Shown here: one piece after another, positions 1 through 7,371 of the stretch
Layout: each line of letters opens with the position of its first letter
How positions within the stretch are numbered: the stretch's first letter is position 1
Origin: Actinomyces johnsonii
GTDB lineage: Bacteria > Actinomycetota > Actinomycetes > Actinomycetales > Actinomycetaceae
Assembly: GCF_006546835.1 (NCBI RefSeq)
Contig: NZ_VICB01000014.1
Span: forward strand, 62,001-126,000
Direction: 5' to 3'
Length of the DNA stretch: 64,000 bases
Notes under the pieces: generated by a model
Database searches by the model: none
Told to the model about the DNA's origin: nothing
What the model saw: the letters and a program-made list of their open reading frames with translations, nothing else
Program-made: the position numbers and the translations under genes

Positions 1-67
1 GCGGGGTAGAGCTTGCGAGCAGTATCTGACGCGGCTCGCGCACGTAGATTTGCTTGTAGCGAGCTCC

Positions 68-83
68 GGTTTCACGTGAAACA
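68..83. promoter_or_regulatory. parS site 1
   Basis: GGTTTCACGTGAAACA, a 15/16 match to the bacterial parS consensus TGTTTCACGTGAAACA, with a perfect 14-bp palindromic core at 69-82. It is a ParB loading site for chromosome segregation. Confidence 0.93.
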
Positions 84-407
84 CGACTGCTCCTAAACAG
101 GTCGAATAGGACAACTGTGCCGCCGGGTTTGGCGGTACCCAGGATGTGATGGTCGAACGAAGAACTCCGGCAGTGGGCGGTCATCATTGCTGACGATGTG
201 ACTCTTCTTCAGGACGATGACGGGTGTCTCTATAACGATGCGTGGGCGCAGGACTGTGTAGGGATGGGGCATGAGAAGAGCACCTTCCCAATCTCCCCAT
301 CACCGCACCGCAAAGAGAAGCTGAAGAATCTCGTTACTTCGTTGGTGACGTCTTCAGTGAACGCTGTGGATGCTCCTTGACCAGATGAGAGATCGTGGGA
401 GAGGGGT

Positions 408-423
408 GGTTTCACGTGAAACA
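408..423. promoter_or_regulatory. parS site 2
   Basis: GGTTTCACGTGAAACA with the perfect 14-bp core at 409-422, exactly 340 bp after site 1. Confidence 0.93.
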
Positions 424-747
424 GGATCTGGGAGGCCAGGTGCTTGGTGATCTGAGCTGGCGATACTGATCTGCACATCATCCAAGATGTGGTTGAGACC
501 ATCGACCGGGACCCCGCCCCTACTCTGTTGCTGCCTCGCCGAGGAGAGTGGGGAACGAGTCGACCTGTAGATGTGATTGCAGATGATACTGAACGCAATG
601 ACGAGGTGACGTCGGCGGAGTAGTCGGCAGTGAAACCCCAGTTCATTGATCTCTGACGAGACGTGCATCCTGAGAAGCCTCGGTGGGGAGCTCGGCCTTG
701 ATCAAGGAGAGTGGACCGCTGATCGCCAGTGCTGTCACCCTGATTCG

Positions 748-763
748 TGTTTCACGTGAAACC
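748..763. promoter_or_regulatory. parS site 3
   Basis: TGTTTCACGTGAAACC with the perfect 14-bp core at 749-762, exactly 340 bp after site 2. Confidence 0.93.
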
Positions 764-1091
764 TGATGATCTCGTGCAAGCAAGAGGCACAGTTAACTGG
801 TTGGTCTGGAACGAGTCCGTTTCTGCACGGGAAACAAGTAGCTTCCATACGGCTCCTCTTCATATGTTCCCTTCGTACTGGCACACCGGCATATGCAGCG
901 GACGGTCCCGGCTCGAGTCGAAACGAGTACGCACAGGAGACACCATGCCCGGCACAAGAACGCCGCTGCCAAAGTTGGCATCAGGATGGCCCAGCGGGAG
1001 AGGCCCGCGTGTTCGCGGGAGCTCGGGTGACGTCGTCTGCTATGCGGTATCTCTGATCCATATGATCTAATCATTGCGGACGGGAAGACTA

Positions 1092-1107
1092 TGTTTCACG
1101 TGAAACG
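1092..1107. promoter_or_regulatory. parS site 4
   Basis: TGTTTCACGTGAAACG with the core at 1093-1106, 344 bp after site 3. Confidence 0.93.
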
Positions 1108-1471
1108 GTGATTGTGGTGGCTGCAGCGGCGGGAACAAGATCGACTGTTTCTCGGAATCGGGTGAGTGGCAATCATGCGGCGTTCATCGGCAGCCCCCTC
1201 CCCTGAGGAGGAGGACCGGAGAGAACCTGACGAGAACAAGTACGGTCAGAAAGATGCCACAGACATGAAGATGAAGGTACGCCACGTGGATGCAACCTGG
1301 CCTTGTACCGTTGTGCTGAACGGCTGGAGCCGGCTAGCAGAGCGAGCTGGCGCTCACGGTGTGCTAGCCGCCCCTTCGGTTCGTCAGGCATTCGTGGGCG
1401 ATGTATCTGATCCCGATGATCATGACACTGGTGCGACGGTGGAGCAGTGCGTCATTGCGATGTCGATCCGT

Positions 1472-1487
1472 GGTTTCACGTGGAACA
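1472..1487. promoter_or_regulatory. degenerate parS site 5
   Basis: GGTTTCACGTGGAACA: one core base is changed (A to G in the right half), so the palindrome is broken. It lies only 29 bp before the next perfect site. Binding is probably weaker than at the perfect sites; this is inference. Confidence 0.7.
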
Positions 1488-1500
1488 TGAGTTGATCGGT

Positions 1501-1516
1501 GGTTTCACGTGAAACA
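1501..1516. promoter_or_regulatory. parS site 6
   Basis: GGTTTCACGTGAAACA with the perfect core at 1502-1515, paired with the degenerate site 29 bp upstream. Confidence 0.93.
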
Positions 1517-1638
1517 TCACGGGAATCGTTACGAGGCTCCTGGATGTAGCATTCCGCACTCTCGAAGTCTTGCCGGGCGGTCAGTGGTTGGAGCCTTCAT
1601 CGGCGCGGGCTTCGGGCTATATACATCGCCGGTATGAC

Positions 1639-1685
1639 GGCGGTAGAGGTACGGGACGGTAGCTGCACCGTCGTTCCCTACCGCC
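1639..1685. other. nested hairpin of unknown role
   Basis: GGCGGTAG (1639-1646) pairs with CTACCGCC (1678-1685), and inside it GACGGT (1655-1660) pairs with ACCGTC (1667-1672) around a six-base loop. It lies between parS site 6 and the ddl terminator with no gene attached. It could be part of a small RNA or a protein-binding palindrome; nothing identifies it further. Confidence 0.45.
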
Positions 1686-1700
1686 CTCTCCTCTCCATAC

Positions 1701-1739
1701 AACAAGCGGCTCCGCTCATTCAGAGCGGAGCCGCTTGTT
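1701..1739. terminator. bidirectional terminator of ddl, fused to parS
   Basis: A perfect 17-bp stem (1701-1717 with 1723-1739) and a five-base loop (attca), only 16 bases past the ddl stop codon. The right arm ends in GTT, and these bases are also the first bases of the parS core at 1737. Confidence 0.88.
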
Positions 1740-1751
1740 TCACGTGAAACA
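1736..1751. promoter_or_regulatory. parS site 7
   Basis: TGTTTCACGTGAAACA, a perfect 16/16 consensus match, sharing its first four bases with the terminator stem of ddl and ending only 4 bp from the ddl stop codon. Confidence 0.95.
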
Positions 1752-1755
1752 AGGC

Positions 1756-2709
1756 CTAGGGACGGACGAACGGGTTCCTCACGAGCGTGTCATACAGGTC
1801 CTCCAAATCGCCCTCCGCTTTCGCAGCGATCGGTAGCAGGGATGTTTCGGTCATTCCTGGAATGACATTGACGTCGATGAACCAGGGCGAGCCCGCTTCG
1901 TCGAGAATCAGATCGGTTCGAGAGAGGTTTCCGAGCCCAAGCGTCTTGTGGACGGTGATAGCAGTGTCTTTGACCATGCCGATGGCAGAGTCATCCAGAC
2001 GTGCGGGAACGAAGTATTCAGAGCGTCCCGGGTTGTATCGGGCATCAAAGTCATACTGGCCATCGGTCACGACCTCAACGGGGGGAAGCGCACGTGGCCC
2101 CTCTCCCGTGTCCACGACCGACACAGCAAGCTCCGTGCCGGGGACGTAGCGTTCAATGAGTGCTCGCTCGTCATAGGCGAAGCACGCGACCATGGCCGAC
2201 CTCAGCTCGTCCGCCGTCGACGCGTAGGACACGCCGAGTCCCGAGCCCCCTTGATGAGGTTTCACCACAACAGGAAGACCCAGGTGACCCGCGACGACGG
2301 TCAGCACTTCCTGCGCTCCCAGCTGACTGAAGTAGGAATGTGGAAGAGTCAATGAGTCAGGAGTAATCACTCCTCCGGTGCGAACACTTGCTTTGGCTGT
2401 TGGTTTGAAGGACGCTCGCTGACAGCCGTCGGAGTGAGTGCCCACGTACGGCAATCCCAGGGCGATGAGCACGTTCTGCAGTCCACCGTCCTCCCCGGGG
2501 CCACCGTGCACCAAGGGCCAGACGACGTCGGGGCCGAAGGTCTTGAGCGACCCGATGGCGCGCGCGTCGATATCCAGGACGAGGACGGTGTGGCCCAGGT
2601 GTTTGAGAACCTGGGCGACACGATGGCCCGACCGCAGTGAGATATCGCGCTCGTGGCTCAATCCACCGGCAAGAACAGCGATACGGAGTGGGGACTGATT
2701 CATCGTCAA
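1756..2709 (-). CDS. ddl: D-alanine--D-alanine ligase family protein
   Basis: ATP-grasp ligase of 317 aa that probably joins two D-alanines for peptidoglycan precursor synthesis in the cytoplasm. The N-terminus has the family opening AVLAGGLSHERDISLRSG. The central ATP-grasp region contains VVVKPHQGGSGLGVS, and the C-terminus has FIDVNVIPGMTETSLLP, matching the Mg-binding N-x-x-P-G-M-T segment of Ddl enzymes. The length is slightly below the usual 320-360 aa. The start at 2709 lies two bases after the stop of the upstream aminotransferase, so the two are probably translationally coupled. An alternative ATG two codons downstream is possible. The canonical E-V-N is D-V-N here, a conservative change. 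A different D-Ala-D-X ligase specificity cannot be excluded from sequence alone. Confidence 0.88.
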   Translation of the reverse strand: MTMNQSPLRIAVLAGGLSHERDISLRSGHRVAQVLKHLGHTVLVLDIDARAIGSLKTFGPDVVWPLVHGGPGEDGGLQNVLIALGLPYVGTHSDGCQRASFKPTAKASVRTGGVITPDSLTLPHSYFSQLGAQEVLTVVAGHLGLPVVVKPHQGGSGLGVSYASTADELRSAMVACFAYDERALIERYVPGTELAVSVVDTGEGPRALPPVEVVTDGQYDFDARYNPGRSEYFVPARLDDSAIGMVKDTAITVHKTLGLGNLSRTDLILDEAGSPWFIDVNVIPGMTETSLLPIAAKAEGDLEDLYDTLVRNPFVRP

Positions 2710-2711
2710 CC

Positions 2712-4049
2712 TCAGATCTGGTCGGGAGCAGGCGCATGAACGCCCTCGGACGGACGGTGGCTGCTGGTCGGACCGAACAGGTCCAACAGCTCAAGATCGC
2801 GGGTCACGACGCCGGACAGTCGCCGCACACCCTCGCGGATCTCAACGGGCTCGGGATAGCAGAAGGAAAGCCTCAAATGGTCCTGCCCCGCCCTACCGCC
2901 GGCGTAGAAGGCCGTCCCCGAGACGTAGGCGACCAGGCTGGTCACTGCACGTGGCAGCATGTCCTTGGCGTCGAGACCGTTGGGAAGCCCCACCCACACG
3001 TAGAAACCACCATCGGGGACGTTCCACCGGCACATCGGCAGGAACTCCTCCAACGCCGCCACCATGGCGTCGCGGCGCCCCCGATACATCGTCCGGAACT
3101 CTCGGATCTGCTGCTTCCAATCGAATTGGTCCAGATACATCGAGATCGAGTACTGACCCACCGAGGACGGGCACAGGATCGCGGCCTCCGAGGCCAGCTT
3201 CATCTTCTCCCGTACCGCCGGTGGAGCCACCGCCCAGCCCACACGGTAACCGGGAGCGAAGATCTTGGAGAAGGAGCCGAGGTAGACGACGTCGTTGGGC
3301 GCGAGGGTCTTGAGGGCCGTGTAGGTCTGACCCTCGAAACCAAGCAGGCCGTAAGGATTGTCTTCCACGATGAGGATATGGTGGCTCCGACAGATTTCGA
3401 TGACCTGCGAACGGCGCTCTTCCGTGAGCGTCACTCCGGCAGGATTGTGGAAGTTGGGCAGGCAGTAGAAGAACTTGATGCGACGTCCCTCGCGCTCAAG
3501 CCGGACGATCGTCTCCTCCAGGGCCTCGGGAATGACTCCGTCTGCGTCAATGGACACCTGCTGCACATCGGCCTGGTAGGTCGAGAAAATCGACAGCGAA
3601 CCGACGTAAGTGGGGGCTTCGGCCAGGACGACGTCGCCGGGATCAACGAAGAGCTCGGTGATAATATCGACCGCCTGCTGGGACCCGGTGGTGACGATGA
3701 CATCCTCCGGATAGGCCTCGATCCCTTCCAAAGCCATGACCTCGGTGATCTGCTCCCGCAGCCGCGGCAGTCCCTGGCCGTTGCCGTACTGCAGCGCCCT
3801 GCCGCCATCCTTGCGGATCATCTCAGCTGTGGCCTCGGCCAATCGCTCCAGCGGGAGGTCCTTGAGATTCGGCATCCCCCCGGCCAACGACACCACCTCC
3901 GGACGCGAGGCGACGGCGAACAGCGAGCGCGTCTCCGACGCGCGCAGACCATGAGCTCGCGCGGCATAGCTGTCCAGCCACGGATCGAGCCGGTTCCCCT
4001 TCACCTGGTTGTTGTCCTCACTCACCTGCGGTCCTTCCTTGGTCGCCAT
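2712..4049 (-). CDS. class I PLP-dependent aminotransferase (LysN/2-aminoadipate type)
   Basis: Fold-type I aminotransferase of about 445 aa. It has the alpha-aminoadipate/LysN-like signature LAGGMPNLKDLP near the N-terminus, LQYGNGQGLPRLREQI, the TGSQQAVD cofactor segment, NFHNPAGVTL, EDNPYGLLGF, and the Schiff-base lysine in LGSFSKIFAPGYRVGW. It lacks the GntR-like DNA-binding domain of MocR regulators, so it is an enzyme. The exact amino donor cannot be deduced. I chose the ATG at 4049 because the preceding 17 codons (to 4100) look unconserved and no ribosome-binding site supports the longer start. It is the first gene of a pair with ddl, which could mean supply of a cell-wall amino acid (inference). 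A parS site lies 76 bp upstream of this start. Confidence 0.82.
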   Translation of the reverse strand: MATKEGPQVSEDNNQVKGNRLDPWLDSYAARAHGLRASETRSLFAVASRPEVVSLAGGMPNLKDLPLERLAEATAEMIRKDGGRALQYGNGQGLPRLREQITEVMALEGIEAYPEDVIVTTGSQQAVDIITELFVDPGDVVLAEAPTYVGSLSIFSTYQADVQQVSIDADGVIPEALEETIVRLEREGRRIKFFYCLPNFHNPAGVTLTEERRSQVIEICRSHHILIVEDNPYGLLGFEGQTYTALKTLAPNDVVYLGSFSKIFAPGYRVGWAVAPPAVREKMKLASEAAILCPSSVGQYSISMYLDQFDWKQQIREFRTMYRGRRDAMVAALEEFLPMCRWNVPDGGFYVWVGLPNGLDAKDMLPRAVTSLVAYVSGTAFYAGGRAGQDHLRLSFCYPEPVEIREGVRRLSGVVTRDLELLDLFGPTSSHRPSEGVHAPAPDQI

Positions 4050-4124
4050 GACTGCGTCCGTAAGCCCAAGTCTGCCACGCTGAGCCATCGGGCAGGACAC
4101 GGTCAGGCCGGGAGTAATCCGCAG

Positions 4125-4140
4125 TGTTTCACGTGAAACA
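4125..4140. promoter_or_regulatory. parS site 8
   Basis: TGTTTCACGTGAAACA, a perfect 16/16 consensus match, in the promoter region of the aminotransferase gene and about 2.4 kb from the main parS cluster. Confidence 0.95.
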
Positions 4141-4189
4141 AGGAGAGCCCGAACCGGCTTGTCATGAGACGACGGCAGCAGATGAGGAC

Positions 4190-4221
4190 GCGCCGTGCAT
4201 CACCGAAGCGATGCACGGCGC
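4190..4221. terminator. hairpin terminator downstream of thrC
   Basis: A perfect 12-bp stem: GCGCCGTGCATC (4190-4201) pairs with GATGCACGGCGC (4210-4221) around an eight-base loop. It lies about 40 bp past the thrC stop on the minus strand. No long T-run follows, so it would be a hairpin-only terminator. Confidence 0.65.
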
Positions 4222-4262
4222 GGTGCCGTCAGGTGCGGCGCCCCAAGGGGATCGACCCCGGT

Positions 4263-5702
4263 TCAGGAGGTCAGAGCCCGCTCCTCGATGAGAGCGTGCA
4301 AGGGGGCCTCCTCATTGTCGATCGTCTCCACCTTCTGAGGCCGAGTGAGCAGGTCTGCGATGATGTCGGGGGTTTCCGGATCCTTCCCGAGTGCCTCGGC
4401 CACGGTCTGCGGGAACTTCGCGGCCTTGGCCGTTTCCATGACGAGGGTTGGAAAACCGGGTTCCATGGTGCGCAATGCCACCGTGATGCCGTCGGCCGTG
4501 TGCGGGTCGATGAGACGGTCGGAACGTTCCTTGACGGTGCGGATGGCTTCCAGCCGATCGGCGTGCGACGACCTTCCTGCCACGAAACCGAACTCCTCTC
4601 CCAGGCGTGAGAGCTGATCGCGCAGATCGAGAGTGCCGGTGGCCTCCAGCTCCGCCCAGCGCTGTACGAAGGCCTCCGGCCCCAGCAGCGCCCAGATGAA
4701 GCGCTCCAGGTTGGAGGCCTTCGAGATGTCCATCGATGGGCTGGAGGTGGCCAGCGTGTCCGTCGCCGAGCGCGGTCGATAGACGCCGGTGGTGAAGAAC
4801 TCCTCGAGGACGTTGTTCTCATTGGTGGCCAGGATGAGTCGGCGGATCGGTACGCCCATGGACCGGGCCAGGAACCCGGCGTAGATGTTGCCGAAGTTGC
4901 CCGAGGGGACGCACACGTCCACGCGGTAGCCGGCGCGCGCCCCCTCCTCCACTGCGTCGGTTACTCGTAGCCAGGACCAGACGTAGTAGACGGCCTGCGC
5001 GGCGATCCGGCCGATATTGATGGAATTGACGGCCCCGAGGTGGTGAGCCTCTTTGAAATCCGCGTCATTGCTCAGGGCCTTGACCAGCGCCTGACAGTCG
5101 TCGAAAACGCCCCGCACTGCGATGTTATGAATGTTGGCATCCTGGAGGGTGTACATCTGGGCCCGCTGCACCGAGCTCATGCGGCCAGCCGGCGAGAGCA
5201 TGAAGACGCTGACGCCCTCCTGACCCCGGAAGGCGTGCTCGGCCGCCGAACCCGTGTCTCCGGAGGTGGCCCCCAGGATATTGAGGACCCTGCCCTGCTT
5301 GGCCAGCACATAGGGAATCGCCTGCCCCAAAAACTGCATGGCCAGGTCCTTGAAGGCCATCGTCGGCCCCTCGGATAGACCCACGAGGACCAAACCGTCG
5401 GCGACGTCGCCGAGCGCGGTCACTGGGACGACGGGCTGCGGGAACCGGGGCTCGCCGTAGGCGGCCCGGGTCAGTGCGGCCAGGTCGTCACGTGGAACAT
5501 CGGTGGCGAACAGTCCGATGATTTCGGTGGCCAGATCTGCGTATCCCAGCGGTCGCCAACTCTCCAACCGATCCGCGGTGAGAGACTCCAGCCGATCCGG
5601 GACCGCCAGGCCGCCGTCGGGCGCCAGGCCCGCCAGAAGAACGTCCATGAACCCGGCCGGTGCCATTTGGCCGCGGGTCGAGATGTACTGGGTGTGCTGC
5701 AT
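4263..5702 (-). CDS. thrC: threonine synthase
   Basis: Converts O-phosphohomoserine to threonine with PLP, the last step of threonine biosynthesis. The 479-aa length fits the long type found in E. coli and fungi. Family features include MQHTQYISTRGQMAP at the start, EGPTMAFKDLAMQFLG with the PLP lysine, LGATSGDTGSAAEHAF, and VPSGNFGNIYAGFLA. The ATG at 5702 is preceded by an AGAAGG ribosome-binding site 7 bases upstream. The reading frame continues open to 5849 but has no ribosome-binding site or conserved sequence there. It is a separate transcription unit from the trx operon upstream, with about 215 bp in between. Confidence 0.95.
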   Translation of the reverse strand: MQHTQYISTRGQMAPAGFMDVLLAGLAPDGGLAVPDRLESLTADRLESWRPLGYADLATEIIGLFATDVPRDDLAALTRAAYGEPRFPQPVVPVTALGDVADGLVLVGLSEGPTMAFKDLAMQFLGQAIPYVLAKQGRVLNILGATSGDTGSAAEHAFRGQEGVSVFMLSPAGRMSSVQRAQMYTLQDANIHNIAVRGVFDDCQALVKALSNDADFKEAHHLGAVNSINIGRIAAQAVYYVWSWLRVTDAVEEGARAGYRVDVCVPSGNFGNIYAGFLARSMGVPIRRLILATNENNVLEEFFTTGVYRPRSATDTLATSSPSMDISKASNLERFIWALLGPEAFVQRWAELEATGTLDLRDQLSRLGEEFGFVAGRSSHADRLEAIRTVKERSDRLIDPHTADGITVALRTMEPGFPTLVMETAKAAKFPQTVAEALGKDPETPDIIADLLTRPQKVETIDNEEAPLHALIEERALTS

Positions 5703-5918
5703 GTGCTGCCTTCTTGCCGTGTCGCGCGCCGTGAAACCGCCGCGATTCCGGAGCGATTCTACGGGGCAGAGACCGCGGACGACAGACGAGCCCCGCCTAT
5801 GACGAGACACGTCATCAGATCTCTCGTAGACGACGCCGGCCCCGCCCATCGCTCCGAGAAGGATGATTGGACAGGACCGGCGTCGAATCGGCAGACGGCG
5901 GCTGGCGGGAGTCCGGCG

Positions 5919-6245
5919 TCAGGCCAGGACCTTCTCCACCTCCGACTTGAAGGAGGCCTTGGGGCGCGAGCCGCTGAACTGGTGGAAGACCTCGCCGTCG
6001 CGCATCACCGCGAAAGTCGGAATGGAACGCACGCCGTAGGAGCGGGCGGTGGCCGGGTTGGCGTCCACGTCCACCTTGACGAACTTGACCTTGTCACCGA
6101 AATCGGCGGCGACCTCGTCCACGATCGGTGCCATCTGGCGGCAGGGGCCGCACCATTCGGCCCAGAAGTCGATGACGACGGGGACGTCGGACTTGAGGAC
6201 TTCCTCCTCGAAGGTGGCGTCGGTGACGGCGAGAGCCTCGGACAT
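5919..6245 (-). CDS. trxA: thioredoxin
   Basis: Small disulfide reductase of 108 aa with the classic active site W-C-G-P-C at residues 31-35 inside VVIDFWAEWCGPCRQM, the cis-proline segment RSIPTFAV near residue 75, and KVDVDANP. It is reduced by the thioredoxin reductase encoded just upstream. The ATG at 6245 has a GGAGAAAA ribosome-binding site. The longer frame to 6407 overlaps the end of trxB and has no family similarity. It forms the last gene of the mutT4-DUF6049-murJ-trxB-trxA block. Confidence 0.97.
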   Translation of the reverse strand: MSEALAVTDATFEEEVLKSDVPVVIDFWAEWCGPCRQMAPIVDEVAADFGDKVKFVKVDVDANPATARSYGVRSIPTFAVMRDGEVFHQFSGSRPKASFKSEVEKVLA

Positions 6246-6355
6246 GGTTTTCTCCTCGGACGTTGTGGATGGGTGAGTCGGGATAGGCGGAGAGCAGGAG
6301 CTTCGACGGCGCCGGCGCCGGTGCCGTCCGTTGAGCTGAGGTGCGCGGCGTCGGG

Positions 6356-7282
6356 TCAGGCCTGCAGAGTGGTCAGGTAGTGCTCGGCGTCCAGGGCGGC
6401 GCGGCAACCGGACCCCGCCGCCGTGATCGCTTGCTGATAGGTGGGGTCAGCGACGTCGCCGCAGGCGAAGACCCCGGGGATGCGGGTGCGCTGCGAGGGG
6501 GCTTCGACCTTGATGTAGCCGGCCTCGTCGAGCTCGAGGACATTGGAGACGAGCTCGCTACGCGGAATCTGGCCGATGGCGACGAACAGGCCGGTGGCCT
6601 CGAGCTGGCGGCGCTCGCCGGTGACGGTGTCCTCCAGAGTGAGGCCGGTCAGCGAGTCCTCGCCGTGGAGCTCGACGACGCGCGAGTTCCAGGCGAAGGA
6701 GATCTTCGGATCCTCCTGGGCGCGCTTGGCCATGACGGCGGATGCTCGCAGCTCGTCGCGGCGGTGGACCACGGTGACGGAGCGGGCGAAGCGGGTCAGG
6801 AAGGTCGCCTCCTCCATCGCCGAGTCCCCACCGCCGACGACCACGATGTCCTGGTCTTTGAAGAAGAACCCGTCGCAGGTGGCGCAGTAGGACACGCCGT
6901 GACCGGAGAGGCGCTCCTCCCCATCGATGCCCAGGTGTCGGTACTCCGAACCGGTGGAGATGATGACGCTGCGAGTTTCGTAGACGCCGTCGGAGGTGGT
7001 GACGCGCTTGATGCCGCCCTCCAGTTCGAGACCGGTGACGTCCTCGTAGCGGACCTCGGCGCCGAAGCGCTCGGCCTGCTCCTGCATCTGGTTCATAAGC
7101 TCGGGGCCCATGATTCCCTCGATGAAGCCGGGGTAGTTCTCCACCTCGGTGGTGTTCATCAGGGCGCCGCCCGCGGTCACCGAACCGGCCAGGATGACTG
7201 GACGGAGCTGGGCGCGGGCCGCATAGATGGCTGCCGTGTAGCCGGCGGGGCCGGATCCGACAATGACGACGTCGTGAATCAT
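6356..7282 (-). CDS. trxB: thioredoxin-disulfide reductase
   Basis: FAD/NADPH flavoprotein of 308 aa that passes electrons from NADPH to thioredoxin. FAD-binding GSGPAGYTAA is at residues 9-18, the redox-active CATC at 133-136, and the NADPH-binding segment VVVGGGDSAMEEA follows. GVFACGDVAD near the C-terminus is the second FAD motif. An AGGAGAG ribosome-binding site precedes ATG 7282. In mycobacteria a sigma factor and its anti-sigma (sigM region) separate murJ and trxB; none is present here, where the two stop/start codons are 86 bp apart. Confidence 0.96.
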   Translation of the reverse strand: MIHDVVIVGSGPAGYTAAIYAARAQLRPVILAGSVTAGGALMNTTEVENYPGFIEGIMGPELMNQMQEQAERFGAEVRYEDVTGLELEGGIKRVTTSDGVYETRSVIISTGSEYRHLGIDGEERLSGHGVSYCATCDGFFFKDQDIVVVGGGDSAMEEATFLTRFARSVTVVHRRDELRASAVMAKRAQEDPKISFAWNSRVVELHGEDSLTGLTLEDTVTGERRQLEATGLFVAIGQIPRSELVSNVLELDEAGYIKVEAPSQRTRIPGVFACGDVADPTYQQAITAAGSGCRAALDAEHYLTTLQA

Positions 7283-7345
7283 GACTCTCCTGACAGGCGG
7301 GCGATGGCCGCGTTACGCGGACACCCAGTGCAACTAGTAATCAAT

Positions 7346-7371
7346 TAAGCTTGTTCCCATGACTAAGCTTA
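7346..7371 (-). terminator. AT-rich hairpin at the murJ stop codon
   Basis: TAAGCTT (7346-7352) and AAGCTTA (7365-7371) form a 7-bp stem around a 12-base loop. The murJ stop codon lies inside one arm. It may attenuate transcription into trxB or protect the 3' end; it is weak for a full terminator. Confidence 0.45.

Larger units (their letters stand above)
1..1755. other. origin-proximal non-coding parS region
   Basis: No reading frame here has convincing family signatures or the strong GC codon bias of the genes downstream; the short frames overlap on both strands and several begin inside parS sites. The stretch looks less GC-rich than its surroundings and carries seven copies of the parS core GTTTCACGTGAAAC (one degenerate), a nested hairpin at 1639-1685 and a strong terminator at 1701-1739. 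Such clusters sit beside parAB close to oriC in actinobacteria, so the neighbouring parB is probably just left of the window (inference). I see no gene in it. Confidence 0.75.

Noticed and set aside
747-1070. short plus-strand frames beginning at parS sites (MFHVKP...)
   Set aside because: The initial residues are just translated parS sequence; there is no ribosome-binding site, codon bias or similarity.
2637-4136. 499-codon plus-strand frame antisense to the aminotransferase gene
   Set aside because: It mirrors a well-conserved gene, has no family signature and is typical of antisense open frames in high-GC DNA.
5485-5499. parS-like sequence GTCGTCACGTGGAAC inside thrC
   Set aside because: It matches only part of the core (several mismatches) and lies in coding sequence; it is likely chance.
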